A DNA stretch of 64,000 bases, from the NCBI RefSeq assembly GCF_008704205.1, contig NZ_VXLC01000012.1, positions 62,001 through 126,000 of the forward strand. The letters run 5' to 3'. Within the stretch, counting starts at the first letter, position 1. The number at the start of each line of letters is the position of its first letter. The position numbers and the translations under genes were made by a program. Positions 36,144 through 43,864 of this stretch are shown in pieces. Source of the stretch: Nocardia colli. GTDB lineage: Bacteria > Actinomycetota > Actinomycetes > Mycobacteriales > Mycobacteriaceae. Below the pieces are notes generated by a model. That model did no database searches. It saw nothing but the letters and a program-made list of their open reading frames with translations, and was not told the DNA's origin.

Positions 36144-36285
36144 ATCCGTCGGGCCGCTTCGGCACCGCTCTGCGAATTCGATGGAACCGAACGTCGGCGA
36201 GGCGCGTCGAAGGAAGTAATGGGGACGCCCGGCGCCGACGTAAGTCCGGGGAGATCGTGTACGACGCAGGGACGGAGGGGATCGC

Positions 36286-36612
36286 GTGGCCGGATCCGAG
36301 TTGGTCGGCGTCAAGACCGGGGAGTTGGGCCGCCTCGGCAACGACCTGAGTACGTCCGGGCAGACCGTGCGTAATCGCGCGAAGGACGTGGCCGACGCCA
36401 CGTTCGGGCCGGCCGATGCGGGCGAGAACTACGCCGATCAGGGACGCCAGATCCAGGCCGGGCTCGACGCGATCTACAAGTGGCTCGGTAACTGGTCGGA
36501 GGCGACGCTGGCCACCGGCGATGTGGTGGGGGCCGCGGTCGTGAAGTACTCCAATACCGATCAAGAGGCTTCGTTCGACATCGCGAAGCTCGACCATGGC
36601 AGCAAGGCGTAG
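36286..36612 (+). CDS. EspC/WXG100-like type VII secretion substrate, Rv3440c-like
   Basis: A 108-residue, all-helical protein with the size and helical-hairpin pattern of EspC-like ESX substrates. The C-terminal part carries VVKYSNTDQEAS, where Y88-S-N-T-D92 fits the YxxxD/E type VII export signal. Its position after glmM corresponds to Rv3440c (about 103 residues). GTG 36286 is the likely start. It stands 9 bp before the long Pro/Thr-rich gene, an arrangement like EspC-type pairs. Export by the ESX-4 machine in this window is inference. Confidence 0.75.
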   Translation: MAGSELVGVKTGELGRLGNDLSTSGQTVRNRAKDVADATFGPADAGENYADQGRQIQAGLDAIYKWLGNWSEATLATGDVVGAAVVKYSNTDQEASFDIAKLDHGSKA

Positions 36613-36621
36613 CGGGCGGCC

Positions 36622-38487
36622 ATGACTTTCGACGTTCCCGCCTACGCACCCGTCGCCGAGTATCTGAATATCGGATCGCGGAGCCTGCTGTACTTCGAGA
36701 AGTTCGAACCACGGTTCAAGCGCGCCTTCGGCGAAACCGCGGGTGTGCCGGCGTATCAACAGCTGCACAAGCGGTTCTACGAGCAGAACGGGTTGAACGA
36801 GGACAAGCTGCGCAACGTCGCGGCGAAGCTTCAGGTCGTGCTGCAAGACGCGGGCACTCAGCTGGACGTGCAGCGTGGCCAAGCCAAGGCCCTGTGGGGC
36901 TGCTGGGAAGGTGCGGCTGCCGAGGCGGCGAGTGCCATGCTGAACCAACAGGTCGACCAGGCGGGCACCGACTGGAAAGCTGCGGGGGAAGCGTGGAAGG
37001 CGATCGCGGCGGCGGGGGATGGATTGCGCTCCGCGGTCAAGATCAAAGCCGACGTGGTGCGCTACATCCTGGAGAACGGCGAGAGCGTCAAAATCGCCGA
37101 GAAGTCGCCAGAAGACGTCGATGACATCATTTCCGGCACGAGCATCGCGGTCAGCAACGGCTGGCAAGACGACAGTCTGCTCAGCAAGCTCGGCCGGATC
37201 TTTCCGGATCTGACCGGGGGATCCGATGCCTGGGCCGCGCGGAACATCCTCGGGATCTTGCCGGGGTCGGACTATCAGCAGCATATTCAGGCGCGTTGTC
37301 AGCATTGGCTGGACAACGTGTTCAAGCCGGATTATCTGGCCAAGGTGCAGAAGTTCACCGCGGCATGCGATTTGACCGATACGGCGGTCAAGCAGGTCTA
37401 TGTGCCGATAGTCAGTGCGCTGGGGCAGGTTTCGGTTGCTTCGTATCCGCGTCCGGTCGGGGCGCCGGTGCAGCAGCCGACGCAGGAGCAGCCGAAAGGT
37501 GATGGGACGCCGAAAGAGTCGGGGGTGCCGAAGGCAGAAAGTCCTGCCGCGCCGACGGTTCCGGCGAGCACTACGCCTGCGCCGTCGACGCCGAGTTCTC
37601 CGTCGACGCCTGTGACGCCCTCGTCGCCGACGGTTCCGGCGAGTACAACGCAAGCACCATCGACACCGAATACACCGAACACGCCATCGACACCGAACAC
37701 GCCGTCGACGCCCGCCACGCCGTCGACGCCGACCGTCCCGAATACCTCGTCATTGGAAGGCTTACCTGCACTCAGCCAAGTGGCAAGTCAGTTGTCGCCC
37801 TTGGCATCTGGGATCAGCAGCCTCGTCGATGCCGGGGTCAGTTCCTTGACCGGGATCATCAAGGACGGTGCCGAGGACGCGGTGAAGATGGTCGAGGGGC
37901 TCATCGAGCCGACGCAGGTCGACAAGGACGGCGACGGTAAGCCGGACAGTAAGCCCACGGCCGAATTCGATGTTGCCGGTAAGCATCTGAAGTTCGAGAT
38001 GGCAGACGGTCAGCTGAAACTGGTGATGTCCGACGGGGACGGGAAGCCGCAGGAGTTCAGCGTGCAGCTGGACGAGCACGGGATGCCGGTCATCTCGATG
38101 AACGAGCCGAACGACGACGCGACGCCCGCGGCGCCTGGTGACAAGCCGCCCGCCGATCACTCCCCGTCCGCGCCCGAGAAGGATAAGTCGCCCGCGGACC
38201 AGGCTCCGACCGCACCGGAGAAGGAACAGCCGGGTGCGAAGTCTCCTTCGGACCCCGCGCCGGAACAGCAGAAGCCGGTCGAGAAGCCGCCTGCCGCCGA
38301 GGACGAGAATGCCGGGCAGCCGAGCGCCCGCACCGGCACCCCACCACCCCTGCGGCGCGAGGAAGACGGCGAGCACAAGCCCAAACGCATGCCGGGCGAA
38401 CAGAACCCGGACGCTCCGTTCGAGAGCGGCGCGGAACTGGCCGAGGCCGGCCCGATGGGCGATCTGGCCGAGGCAGGACCACTGTGA
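36622..38487 (+). CDS. Large WXG-like, Pro/Thr-repeat protein, Rv3439c-like
   Basis: A 621-residue protein in the position of the Ala/Pro-rich Rv3439c. The N-terminal 280 residues are helical with W95-E-G97 (WGCWEGAAAEAAS), as in WXG100 or PPE-like partners. A low-complexity Pro/Ser/Thr region follows (about 290-375) with repeats such as NTPSTPNTPSTP. Then a helical segment, a calcium-loop-like DKDGDGKPDS (434-443), a small beta domain (AEFDVAGKHLKFEMADGQLK) and an acidic, proline-rich C-terminus. No signal peptide is present, so export would need a type VII route with the preceding protein. Its function is unknown. Confidence 0.75.
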   Translation: MTFDVPAYAPVAEYLNIGSRSLLYFEKFEPRFKRAFGETAGVPAYQQLHKRFYEQNGLNEDKLRNVAAKLQVVLQDAGTQLDVQRGQAKALWGCWEGAAAEAASAMLNQQVDQAGTDWKAAGEAWKAIAAAGDGLRSAVKIKADVVRYILENGESVKIAEKSPEDVDDIISGTSIAVSNGWQDDSLLSKLGRIFPDLTGGSDAWAARNILGILPGSDYQQHIQARCQHWLDNVFKPDYLAKVQKFTAACDLTDTAVKQVYVPIVSALGQVSVASYPRPVGAPVQQPTQEQPKGDGTPKESGVPKAESPAAPTVPASTTPAPSTPSSPSTPVTPSSPTVPASTTQAPSTPNTPNTPSTPNTPSTPATPSTPTVPNTSSLEGLPALSQVASQLSPLASGISSLVDAGVSSLTGIIKDGAEDAVKMVEGLIEPTQVDKDGDGKPDSKPTAEFDVAGKHLKFEMADGQLKLVMSDGDGKPQEFSVQLDEHGMPVISMNEPNDDATPAAPGDKPPADHSPSAPEKDKSPADQAPTAPEKEQPGAKSPSDPAPEQQKPVEKPPAAEDENAGQPSARTGTPPPLRREEDGEHKPKRMPGEQNPDAPFESGAELAEAGPMGDLAEAGPL

Positions 38488-38598
38488 GCACGCCACAGCG
38501 GGCCGGGAACCCGGTAGCCTAGTGCGGACGCGGCGGGGAGCGCGCGAGCGCGGAGCCGCGAGCTGATGTCAACCTGCGGATCGGGGAGAACCGGGATC

Positions 38599-38946
38599 GT
38601 GAGTTACGCCGAGGAGATCGAGCGCGCCGCCGAGGAATGCCGCCGCCGCTCGGCCCGGCTGCTGGACGAACTCGAGCAGATCAACCGGCGTACCGCCGAC
38701 ACCAGCCGCGAGCTCGCCGAGGCCGCCGCTACCGACATGCAGGAATTTCTCGCAGCACACGCGGACAAGCTGGCCGAAGCGCGCGCCGAGATCGAAGAAC
38801 GCGAACGGCTCGAGACCGAAGCCCGCGAACAACGCGAAGCCATCGCCCGCTCCATCGCCGCGCGGAAAGCCAACCGCGACGTCCTCCCGGTCGACCAGGA
38901 AGACGAAGAAGCCGCCTTCTACCAGCGCGAAACCTGGCTGATCTGA
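38599..38946 (+). CDS. Coiled-coil hypothetical protein
   Basis: A 115-residue protein starting at GTG 38599 (MSYAEEIERAAEE), which has GGGGAG upstream; the in-frame extension to ATG 38566 is less likely. It is almost wholly charged helix with heptad-like spacing (AEARAEIEERERLETEAREQ), so a coiled coil, ending in FYQRETWLI. It follows the WXG-like pair by about 110 bp and could be a cytoplasmic partner. I do not recognise a family. Confidence 0.65.
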   Translation: MSYAEEIERAAEECRRRSARLLDELEQINRRTADTSRELAEAAATDMQEFLAAHADKLAEARAEIEERERLETEAREQREAIARSIAARKANRDVLPVDQEDEEAAFYQRETWLI

Positions 38947-39101
38947 GCGACCGGCCCTGGCCGGTGCCCCGCTGACCGGTGTCTCCGAGATCCGCACGTC
39001 GCTCGGGATTCGCACCGAGATACAGGGCCCTGAAACCAGTGCAGATCCCCGAGAGTGCGAATTCTGTTGTCCGCATGCGGTGGGCTGATTGCGCCGCGGT
39101 G

Positions 39102-39959
39102 CTACCGGCGCAAGAGACCGGCGAGCTGACCGATCTTGAGCTTCGGGGCCTTCGGCTCTTCCTTGGCTTCCGGGTCGATGACCGCGGTGTGCGGGATCTC
39201 CGCTTCCGGGTCGGCGAAGGCTTTGTAGGTCTTGTCGCCGACGACGGTGGCGAGCAGGTATCCGGCGAGCAGAGCGCGGGTGGTGCGGGCGGTTTTGGAT
39301 TCGTGTTTGCCCGCGCCAACGGCGGCCAGCACGCGGCGGCCTTCGATGATGCCGTTGTGCGAAGCGCCGTCGATCGCCCGGAAGACCGACGGGCCGCCCC
39401 AAGCGGTGGCGAGGGAGATGGCGTTGGAACTGACCGAGGCGAGATCGGTCGCACCGGCGAGGATCAGGGCGGGCGTGTCGAGATCCGGGGCGAGGTTTTC
39501 CGCGGAGGGTGCGGTGGGGGCCGGGAACAGGGCGGCGACCGCGGCGACCTGGCGCTGGGTCGCGGCGATGACGGCGGCGCCCGCGCCCATGCCGTGGCCG
39601 ACCAGGGCGAGCCGGTCGGGATGCACGCTGATGGTGCCGTCGCCGAGCCGTACACCTGTGCAGATGTCCAAAGTGGTGAGCAGGTCGGTGCCGAGGCCGA
39701 GGTGTGACGGGATCGGCCCGCGCTCGGTATCTGGGGCGGCGACCACGAAACCCCAGGACGCGAGGTGCTCGAGTAGCTGCCGATAGTTGGCGGCGCCGGT
39801 CAGCCAGCCGTGCCCGAACGCGACGGCGGGCAGGTTGAGCCCCGATTCGGGCGTGAATACCACCCCCGGCTGCCCGGCGATGGCCAAATTGCCGCGCAGC
39901 ACCCGATGGGGGCCGCGGCTGGTCAGGGTGCTCAGGAGTGATTTCACAGACGCCGACAC
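39102..39959 (-). CDS. Alpha/beta hydrolase, Rv3438-like
   Basis: A 285-residue alpha/beta-hydrolase-fold protein in the position and size of Rv3438. It has an oxyanion region AFGHGWLTG, a nucleophile elbow LVGHGMGAG where the usual Ser is replaced by His (GxSxG becomes GHGMG), an acidic strand around LILAGATD and the histidine in GASHNG. The missing nucleophile suggests it may not be a standard esterase. I chose GTG 39959, 7 nt after a minus-strand -10 box TAACGT (39972-39967), a leaderless start; GTG 39947 is an alternative. It is divergent from glmS. Confidence 0.8.
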   Translation of the reverse strand: MSASVKSLLSTLTSRGPHRVLRGNLAIAGQPGVVFTPESGLNLPAVAFGHGWLTGAANYRQLLEHLASWGFVVAAPDTERGPIPSHLGLGTDLLTTLDICTGVRLGDGTISVHPDRLALVGHGMGAGAAVIAATQRQVAAVAALFPAPTAPSAENLAPDLDTPALILAGATDLASVSSNAISLATAWGGPSVFRAIDGASHNGIIEGRRVLAAVGAGKHESKTARTTRALLAGYLLATVVGDKTYKAFADPEAEIPHTAVIDPEAKEEPKAPKLKIGQLAGLLRR

Positions 39960-39966
39960 GACGAGA

Positions 39967-39987
39967 ACGTTATCCGATAAGTACTCT
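39967..39987. promoter_or_regulatory. Back-to-back leaderless promoters of hydrolase and glmS
   Basis: In the 36-bp space between two divergent starts lie TAACGT on the minus strand (39972-39967, 7 nt before GTG 39959) and TACTCT on the plus strand (39982-39987, 8 nt before ATG 39996). Neither gene has a ribosome site. Each -35 region must lie inside the other gene's promoter or coding start. Confidence 0.6.
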
Positions 39988-39995
39988 GGTGAGCC

Positions 39996-41879
39996 ATGTG
40001 CGGAATCGTGGGGTACGTCGGATACCGGGACGCGCTCGGCGTTGTCGTTGACGCGTTGCGCCGCATGGAATATCGCGGCTACGACTCCGCGGGTGTGGCG
40101 ATCGTCGACGGCGCCGGTGCGCTGGCAGTGGAACGCAAGGCAGGCAAGCTGGCGAATCTGGAGGCCGAGCTCGCCGAAATCGGGGTCGCGCGCTTCGCGG
40201 GCAGCACCGGAATGGGACACACGCGGTGGGCGACGCACGGCGCGCCGACCGACCGCAACGCGCACCCGCATCGCGACGACAGCGGCAAGGTCGCGGTCGT
40301 GCACAACGGGATCATCGAGAACTTCGCCCCGCTGCGCCGGGAGCTGGAGGACGCGGGCGTCGAGCTGCGCAGCGACACCGACACCGAGGTCGCCGTGCAC
40401 CTGGTGGCCAGGGCTTACGCCGAGGGACCGACGGCCGGTGACTTCGCCGCCAGCGCGCTCGCGGTGGTGCGCCGGCTCGAAGGCGCGTTCACGCTGGTCT
40501 TCACCCACGCCGATCACCCGGACCTGATCTTCGCGGCGCGCCGATCGACGCCGCTGGTCATCGGGGTCGGCAAGGGCGAGATGTTCATCGCCTCGGATGT
40601 CACAGCGTTCATCGAGCACACCCGCGAGGCGGTCGAGCTCGGTCAGGACCAGGCCGTGGTGATCACCGCGGACAGCTACACGGTCACCGATTTCGCGGGC
40701 GACGACGCGACCGCGCGGACCCGCCCGTTCACCATCGACTGGGATCTAGCCGCCGCGGAGAAGGGCGGCCACGACTACTTCATGCTCAAGGAGATCGAGG
40801 AGCAGCCCGCCGCGGTGGCGGACACCCTGATCGGGCATTTCAGCGTGGACCAGGACGGCGCGGGCCGGATCGTGCTGGACGAGCAGCGCCTCGCCGACCA
40901 GGAGCTGCGCGACTTCGACAAGGTCTTCGTGGTCGCCTGCGGCAGCGCCTACCACTCCGGTCTGCTGGCCAAGTATGCGATCGAGCACTGGACCCGGCTG
41001 CCCGTCGAGGTGGAGCTGGCCAGCGAATTCCGTTATCGCGACCCGGTTCTGGATCGGTCGACGCTGGTCGTGGCAATCTCGCAGTCCGGCGAGACGGCCG
41101 ACACGCTCGAGGCGGTGCGGCACGCCAAGGAGCAGAAGGCGCGCGTGCTGGCGATCTGCAATACCAACGGCGCGCAGATTCCGCGCGAGTCCGACGCGGT
41201 GCTCTACACCAGGGCGGGGCCGGAGATCGGCGTCGCCTCGACCAAGGCGTTCCTGGCCCAGGTGACCGCGAATTACCTGGTCGGGCTGGCCTTGGCGCAG
41301 GCGCGCGGCACCAAGTACCCGGACGAGGTGGCCCGCGAGTTCGCCGAACTCGAGGCGATGCCGAAGCTGGTGGAACGGGTGCTGGAGACAGCGCCGCAGG
41401 TGCGGGCGATCGCGCGCGAGCTGGCGCACGTCTCGACGGTGCTGTTCCTCGGGCGGCACGTCGGCTACCCGGTGGCGCTGGAGGGTGCGCTCAAGCTCAA
41501 GGAGCTGGCGTACATGCACGCCGAGGGTTTCGCGGCGGGCGAGCTCAAGCACGGCCCGATCGCGCTGATCGAAGAGGGCCTGCCGGTGATCGTGGTGATG
41601 CCGTCCCCGAAGGGCCGCGCGGTGCTGCACTCCAAGCTGCTCAGCAACATTCGCGAGATCCAGGCGCGTGGAGCACGCACCATCGTGATCGCCGAGGAGG
41701 GCGACGACACAGTGCGCCCGTTCGCCGACGACCTCATCGAGATCCCCTCGGCGCCAACGTTGTTCCAGCCGCTGCTGTCGACGGTCCCGCTGCAGATCTT
41801 CGCCGCCGAAGTAGCGCAGGCCCGCGGCTACGACGTGGACAAGCCCCGCAACCTGGCAAAGTCCGTCACCGTCGAATAA
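39996..41879 (+). CDS. glmS: Glutamine-fructose-6-phosphate aminotransferase
   Basis: A 627-residue GlmS, which makes glucosamine-6-phosphate from fructose-6-phosphate and glutamine, the first committed step to UDP-GlcNAc. The N-terminal glutaminase domain starts MCGIVGYVGYRDA with catalytic Cys2; two SIS domains follow (ACGSAYHSG..., ISQSGETADTLEA; LGRHVGYPVALEGALKLKE), and the C-terminus is the family-typical DKPRNLAKSVTVE. The length is normal. The transcript appears leaderless, so no glmS ribozyme or riboswitch precedes it. The last 70 bp of the gene and its terminator are duplicated downstream. Confidence 0.97.
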   Translation: MCGIVGYVGYRDALGVVVDALRRMEYRGYDSAGVAIVDGAGALAVERKAGKLANLEAELAEIGVARFAGSTGMGHTRWATHGAPTDRNAHPHRDDSGKVAVVHNGIIENFAPLRRELEDAGVELRSDTDTEVAVHLVARAYAEGPTAGDFAASALAVVRRLEGAFTLVFTHADHPDLIFAARRSTPLVIGVGKGEMFIASDVTAFIEHTREAVELGQDQAVVITADSYTVTDFAGDDATARTRPFTIDWDLAAAEKGGHDYFMLKEIEEQPAAVADTLIGHFSVDQDGAGRIVLDEQRLADQELRDFDKVFVVACGSAYHSGLLAKYAIEHWTRLPVEVELASEFRYRDPVLDRSTLVVAISQSGETADTLEAVRHAKEQKARVLAICNTNGAQIPRESDAVLYTRAGPEIGVASTKAFLAQVTANYLVGLALAQARGTKYPDEVAREFAELEAMPKLVERVLETAPQVRAIARELAHVSTVLFLGRHVGYPVALEGALKLKELAYMHAEGFAAGELKHGPIALIEEGLPVIVVMPSPKGRAVLHSKLLSNIREIQARGARTIVIAEEGDDTVRPFADDLIEIPSAPTLFQPLLSTVPLQIFAAEVAQARGYDVDKPRNLAKSVTVE

Positions 41880-41903
41880 CCCACACCCCACCCCCTTCAA
41901 CGC

Positions 41904-41938
41904 ACGCACCCCGAACCGCCCAACGATTCGGGGTGCGT
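41904..41938 (+). terminator. glmS terminator
   Basis: Arms ACGCACCCCGAA and TTCGGGGTGCGT (12 bp, perfect) around an 11-nt loop, 25 bp after the glmS stop. An identical-arm copy lies at 42137-42171 in the duplicated segment. Confidence 0.75.
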
Positions 41939-42136
41939 CGCGTTGCGGCGGCCCACCGAGCGGGACAAGGCTGAGACAAAGTGCGAGAGCTGGCTCGGTG
42001 GTGTCCCGTTCGGCGCTGGATTGTCTGTTCTTCGTGGTCGAAGTAGCGCAGGCTCGCGGCCACGATGTGGACATGCCTCGCAACGTGGCAAGGTCCGTCA
42101 CTGCCGAATAGCCCACCGACCCAACTCTTTCGGCGC

Positions 42137-42171
42137 ACGCACCCCGAACCGCACGGCGATTCGGGGTGCGT
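42137..42171 (+). terminator. Duplicate glmS-type terminator
   Basis: Second copy of the 12-bp-arm hairpin ACGCACCCCGAA / TTCGGGGTGCGT; only the loop differs from the first copy. Both arms remaining intact while the flanks drift suggests that the structure is either recent or selected. Confidence 0.65.
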
Positions 42172-42190
42172 CGCGTTGCGGTTGCTCACC

Positions 42191-42526
42191 GGGTGGGACA
42201 AGGCTGAGACAAAGTGCGAGAGCTGGCTAGGTGGTGTCCCGTTCGGCGTTGAGATGTTCGCCGAGTGGGACATGGCGGTGGCGAAGTGCGAGTACCGGCT
42301 AGGTGATGTCCCGTTGGGCGCTGGGCCGTCTGTCGAGTGGGACATGGCTGCGGGAAAGTGTGAGAGCTGGCTTGGCCGTGTCCCGTTGGGTGTTGGGGTA
42401 CTCGTCGAGTGGGACACGGTTGTGGCGATGTGTGAGAGCTGGCTTGGTGGTGTTGGGGTGGTTGCCGGGAGGGACGTGGCTGTGGCGAGGTACGCGGGTC
42501 AGCGCGGTGCGGCGCTGTGGGTGGGG
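42191..42526. repeat. 72-bp minisatellite behind glmS
   Basis: Units begin at 42191, 42263, 42335 and 42407 (exact 72-bp period), with a truncated fifth near 42467; one more unit at 41958 lies in the first glmS copy. The consensus starts GAGTGGGACATGGCTG, continues with AAGTGYGAGAGCTGGCT and ends with GGTGTCCCGTTNGGCG. The period is 24 codons and the array is open in several frames, but no start or ribosome site supports translation. Confidence 0.85.
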
Positions 42527-43726
42527 TCAGGGGTGGGCGAGGGCTTTGCGGGGTTCGGTTGGGGTGGTGGGGGATTGGGGGGTTGGGCGGCGTTCGAGGG
42601 CGCCGGACCAGACGGCTAGGGCGAGGGCGATGAGGACCAGGGCGACGCCGACCCAGTTGGGGGCGGTGTAGCCGAAGCCGGCTGCGATGACGAGGCCACC
42701 CAGCCAGGCGGAGATGGCGTTGCCGAGGTTGAAGGCGCCGATGTTGACGGCGGAGGCCAACGTCGGTGCGCCGGCGGCTTGGTCGAGGACGCGCTTCTGG
42801 AGCGGCGGCACGGTGGCGAAGCCGAGGGCGCCGATCAGGACGACGGTGATCGCGGCGGTGACCTTGTTGTGCGCGGTGAGGGTGAACAGCGCGAGCACCA
42901 CGGCGAGACCACCGAGGGACAGGTAGAGCATCGGCATCAGGTGGCGGTCGGCGAACTTGCCGCCGATCAGGTTGCCCGCGAAGAAGCCGACGCCGAACAG
43001 CACCAGCAGCCAGGTGACCGAGCTGTCGGCGAAGCCGGTGACCTCGGTCATCATCGGCGCGAGATAGGTGATCGCCGCGAACACGCCGCCGAAGCCGAGC
43101 ACCGTCATCGCCATCGCAAGCAGCACCTGCGGGTTGCGGAACACGGCGAGTTCGGTGCGCAGCCGCGCGTCCTGCGGGGCGGGCTGTTCCGGGACCAGCA
43201 GGGCGACGCCGACCAGGCCGATCAGGCCGACCAGCGCGACGATCAAAAAGGTGAGCCGCCAGCCGAATTGCTGGCCGAGCAGGGTGCCGAACGGCACGCC
43301 GACCATGGTGGCGACGGTCAGTCCGGTGAACATGATCGCGATCGCGCCGGCCCGCTTGTCCGGGCGAACCACGGCGCCCGCCACGACCGCGCCGATGCCG
43401 AAGAACGCGCCGTGCGCCAGCGAGGCGACGATCCGCCCGGTCAGCATCAGGCCGAAAGTCGGTGCGACGGCGGACAATACGTTGCCCGCCACCAGGAGCA
43501 GCAGCATGCCGAGCAGCATCCGCTTGCGCGAGACCCGCGTGCCGAGCCCGGTCATCAGCGGTGCGCCGACCACCACGCCGAGCGCGTACCCGGTGACCAG
43601 CAGTCCCGCGGTGGGGATGGACACCGCGTAGGTGCCGGCGATGTCGGGGAGTAGCCCGACGACGACGAATTCGGTGGTGCCGATTCCGAATGCCCCGAGC
43701 GTCAGGGCGAGGAGTGCGAGCGGCAT
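42527..43726 (-). CDS. MFS transporter, DHA1-type drug efflux family
   Basis: A 399-residue major facilitator with twelve predicted spans. The N-terminal ALTLGAFGIGTTEFVVVGLL matches chloramphenicol/arabinose-type DHA1 exporters, and the loop 2-3 motif GAPLMTGLGTRVSRKRML is the MFS motif A variant. I chose ATG 43726 (MPLALLALT) with GGAGG 9 nt upstream; the longer frame extends into the operator. It is divergent from a MarR gene, the usual layout for repressor-controlled efflux. The substrate is unknown. Confidence 0.88.
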   Translation of the reverse strand: MPLALLALTLGAFGIGTTEFVVVGLLPDIAGTYAVSIPTAGLLVTGYALGVVVGAPLMTGLGTRVSRKRMLLGMLLLLVAGNVLSAVAPTFGLMLTGRIVASLAHGAFFGIGAVVAGAVVRPDKRAGAIAIMFTGLTVATMVGVPFGTLLGQQFGWRLTFLIVALVGLIGLVGVALLVPEQPAPQDARLRTELAVFRNPQVLLAMAMTVLGFGGVFAAITYLAPMMTEVTGFADSSVTWLLVLFGVGFFAGNLIGGKFADRHLMPMLYLSLGGLAVVLALFTLTAHNKVTAAITVVLIGALGFATVPPLQKRVLDQAAGAPTLASAVNIGAFNLGNAISAWLGGLVIAAGFGYTAPNWVGVALVLIALALAVWSGALERRPTPQSPTTPTEPRKALAHP

Positions 43727-43776
43727 GAGCGAGAGCCTCCACGATAAGTTGCGCCTGATCCTTACGGGCGTCAACA

Positions 43777-43803
43777 ATAATTGCAGACGCGTGATAATTG
43801 CAA
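43777..43803. promoter_or_regulatory. Probable MarR operator
   Basis: Direct repeats ATAATTGCA (43777-43785 and 43794-43802) overlap an inverted repeat TTGCA-N13-TGCAA (43781-43803). The site is AT-rich in a GC-rich genome and lies between the divergent efflux and MarR genes, as an autoregulatory operator would. Confidence 0.55.
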
Positions 43804-43864
43804 GCGCGGGCTATTGCGAAGCTCATCTATCCTGGAGGGACAACCTCTACGCGGAAGGAACGCG

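Larger units (their letters stand above)
41808..42258 (+). repeat. Tandem duplication of the glmS 3' end and terminator
   Basis: The segment 41808-42025 (last codons of glmS, stop, terminator and following spacer) is repeated at 42040-42258, offset about 232 bp. The second copy keeps GTAGCGCAGGC(T)CGCGGC, the end VARSVTAE-stop in place of AKSVTVE-stop, and the same terminator arms. Differences are scattered substitutions, so the copy is old enough to have diverged. The duplicated coding piece has no start and is a gene fragment. Confidence 0.85.

Noticed and set aside
39750..39995. glmS ribozyme upstream of glmS
   Set aside because: Only 36 bp separate glmS from the divergent gene and the transcript appears leaderless, so there is no room for the ribozyme.
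41866..42417. A 183-codon minus-strand frame over the same repeats
   Set aside because: Same repeat artefact; it runs into the glmS stop region and lacks a start signal.
42191..42526. Possible CRISPR array
   Set aside because: Units are 72 bp with no alternating constant repeat and unique spacer, and no cas genes are nearby.
42065..42619. A 184-codon plus-strand frame through the 72-bp repeats
   Set aside because: No ribosome site or promoter, and the frame arises from the codon-length repeat period; it ends inside the MFS gene on the other strand.
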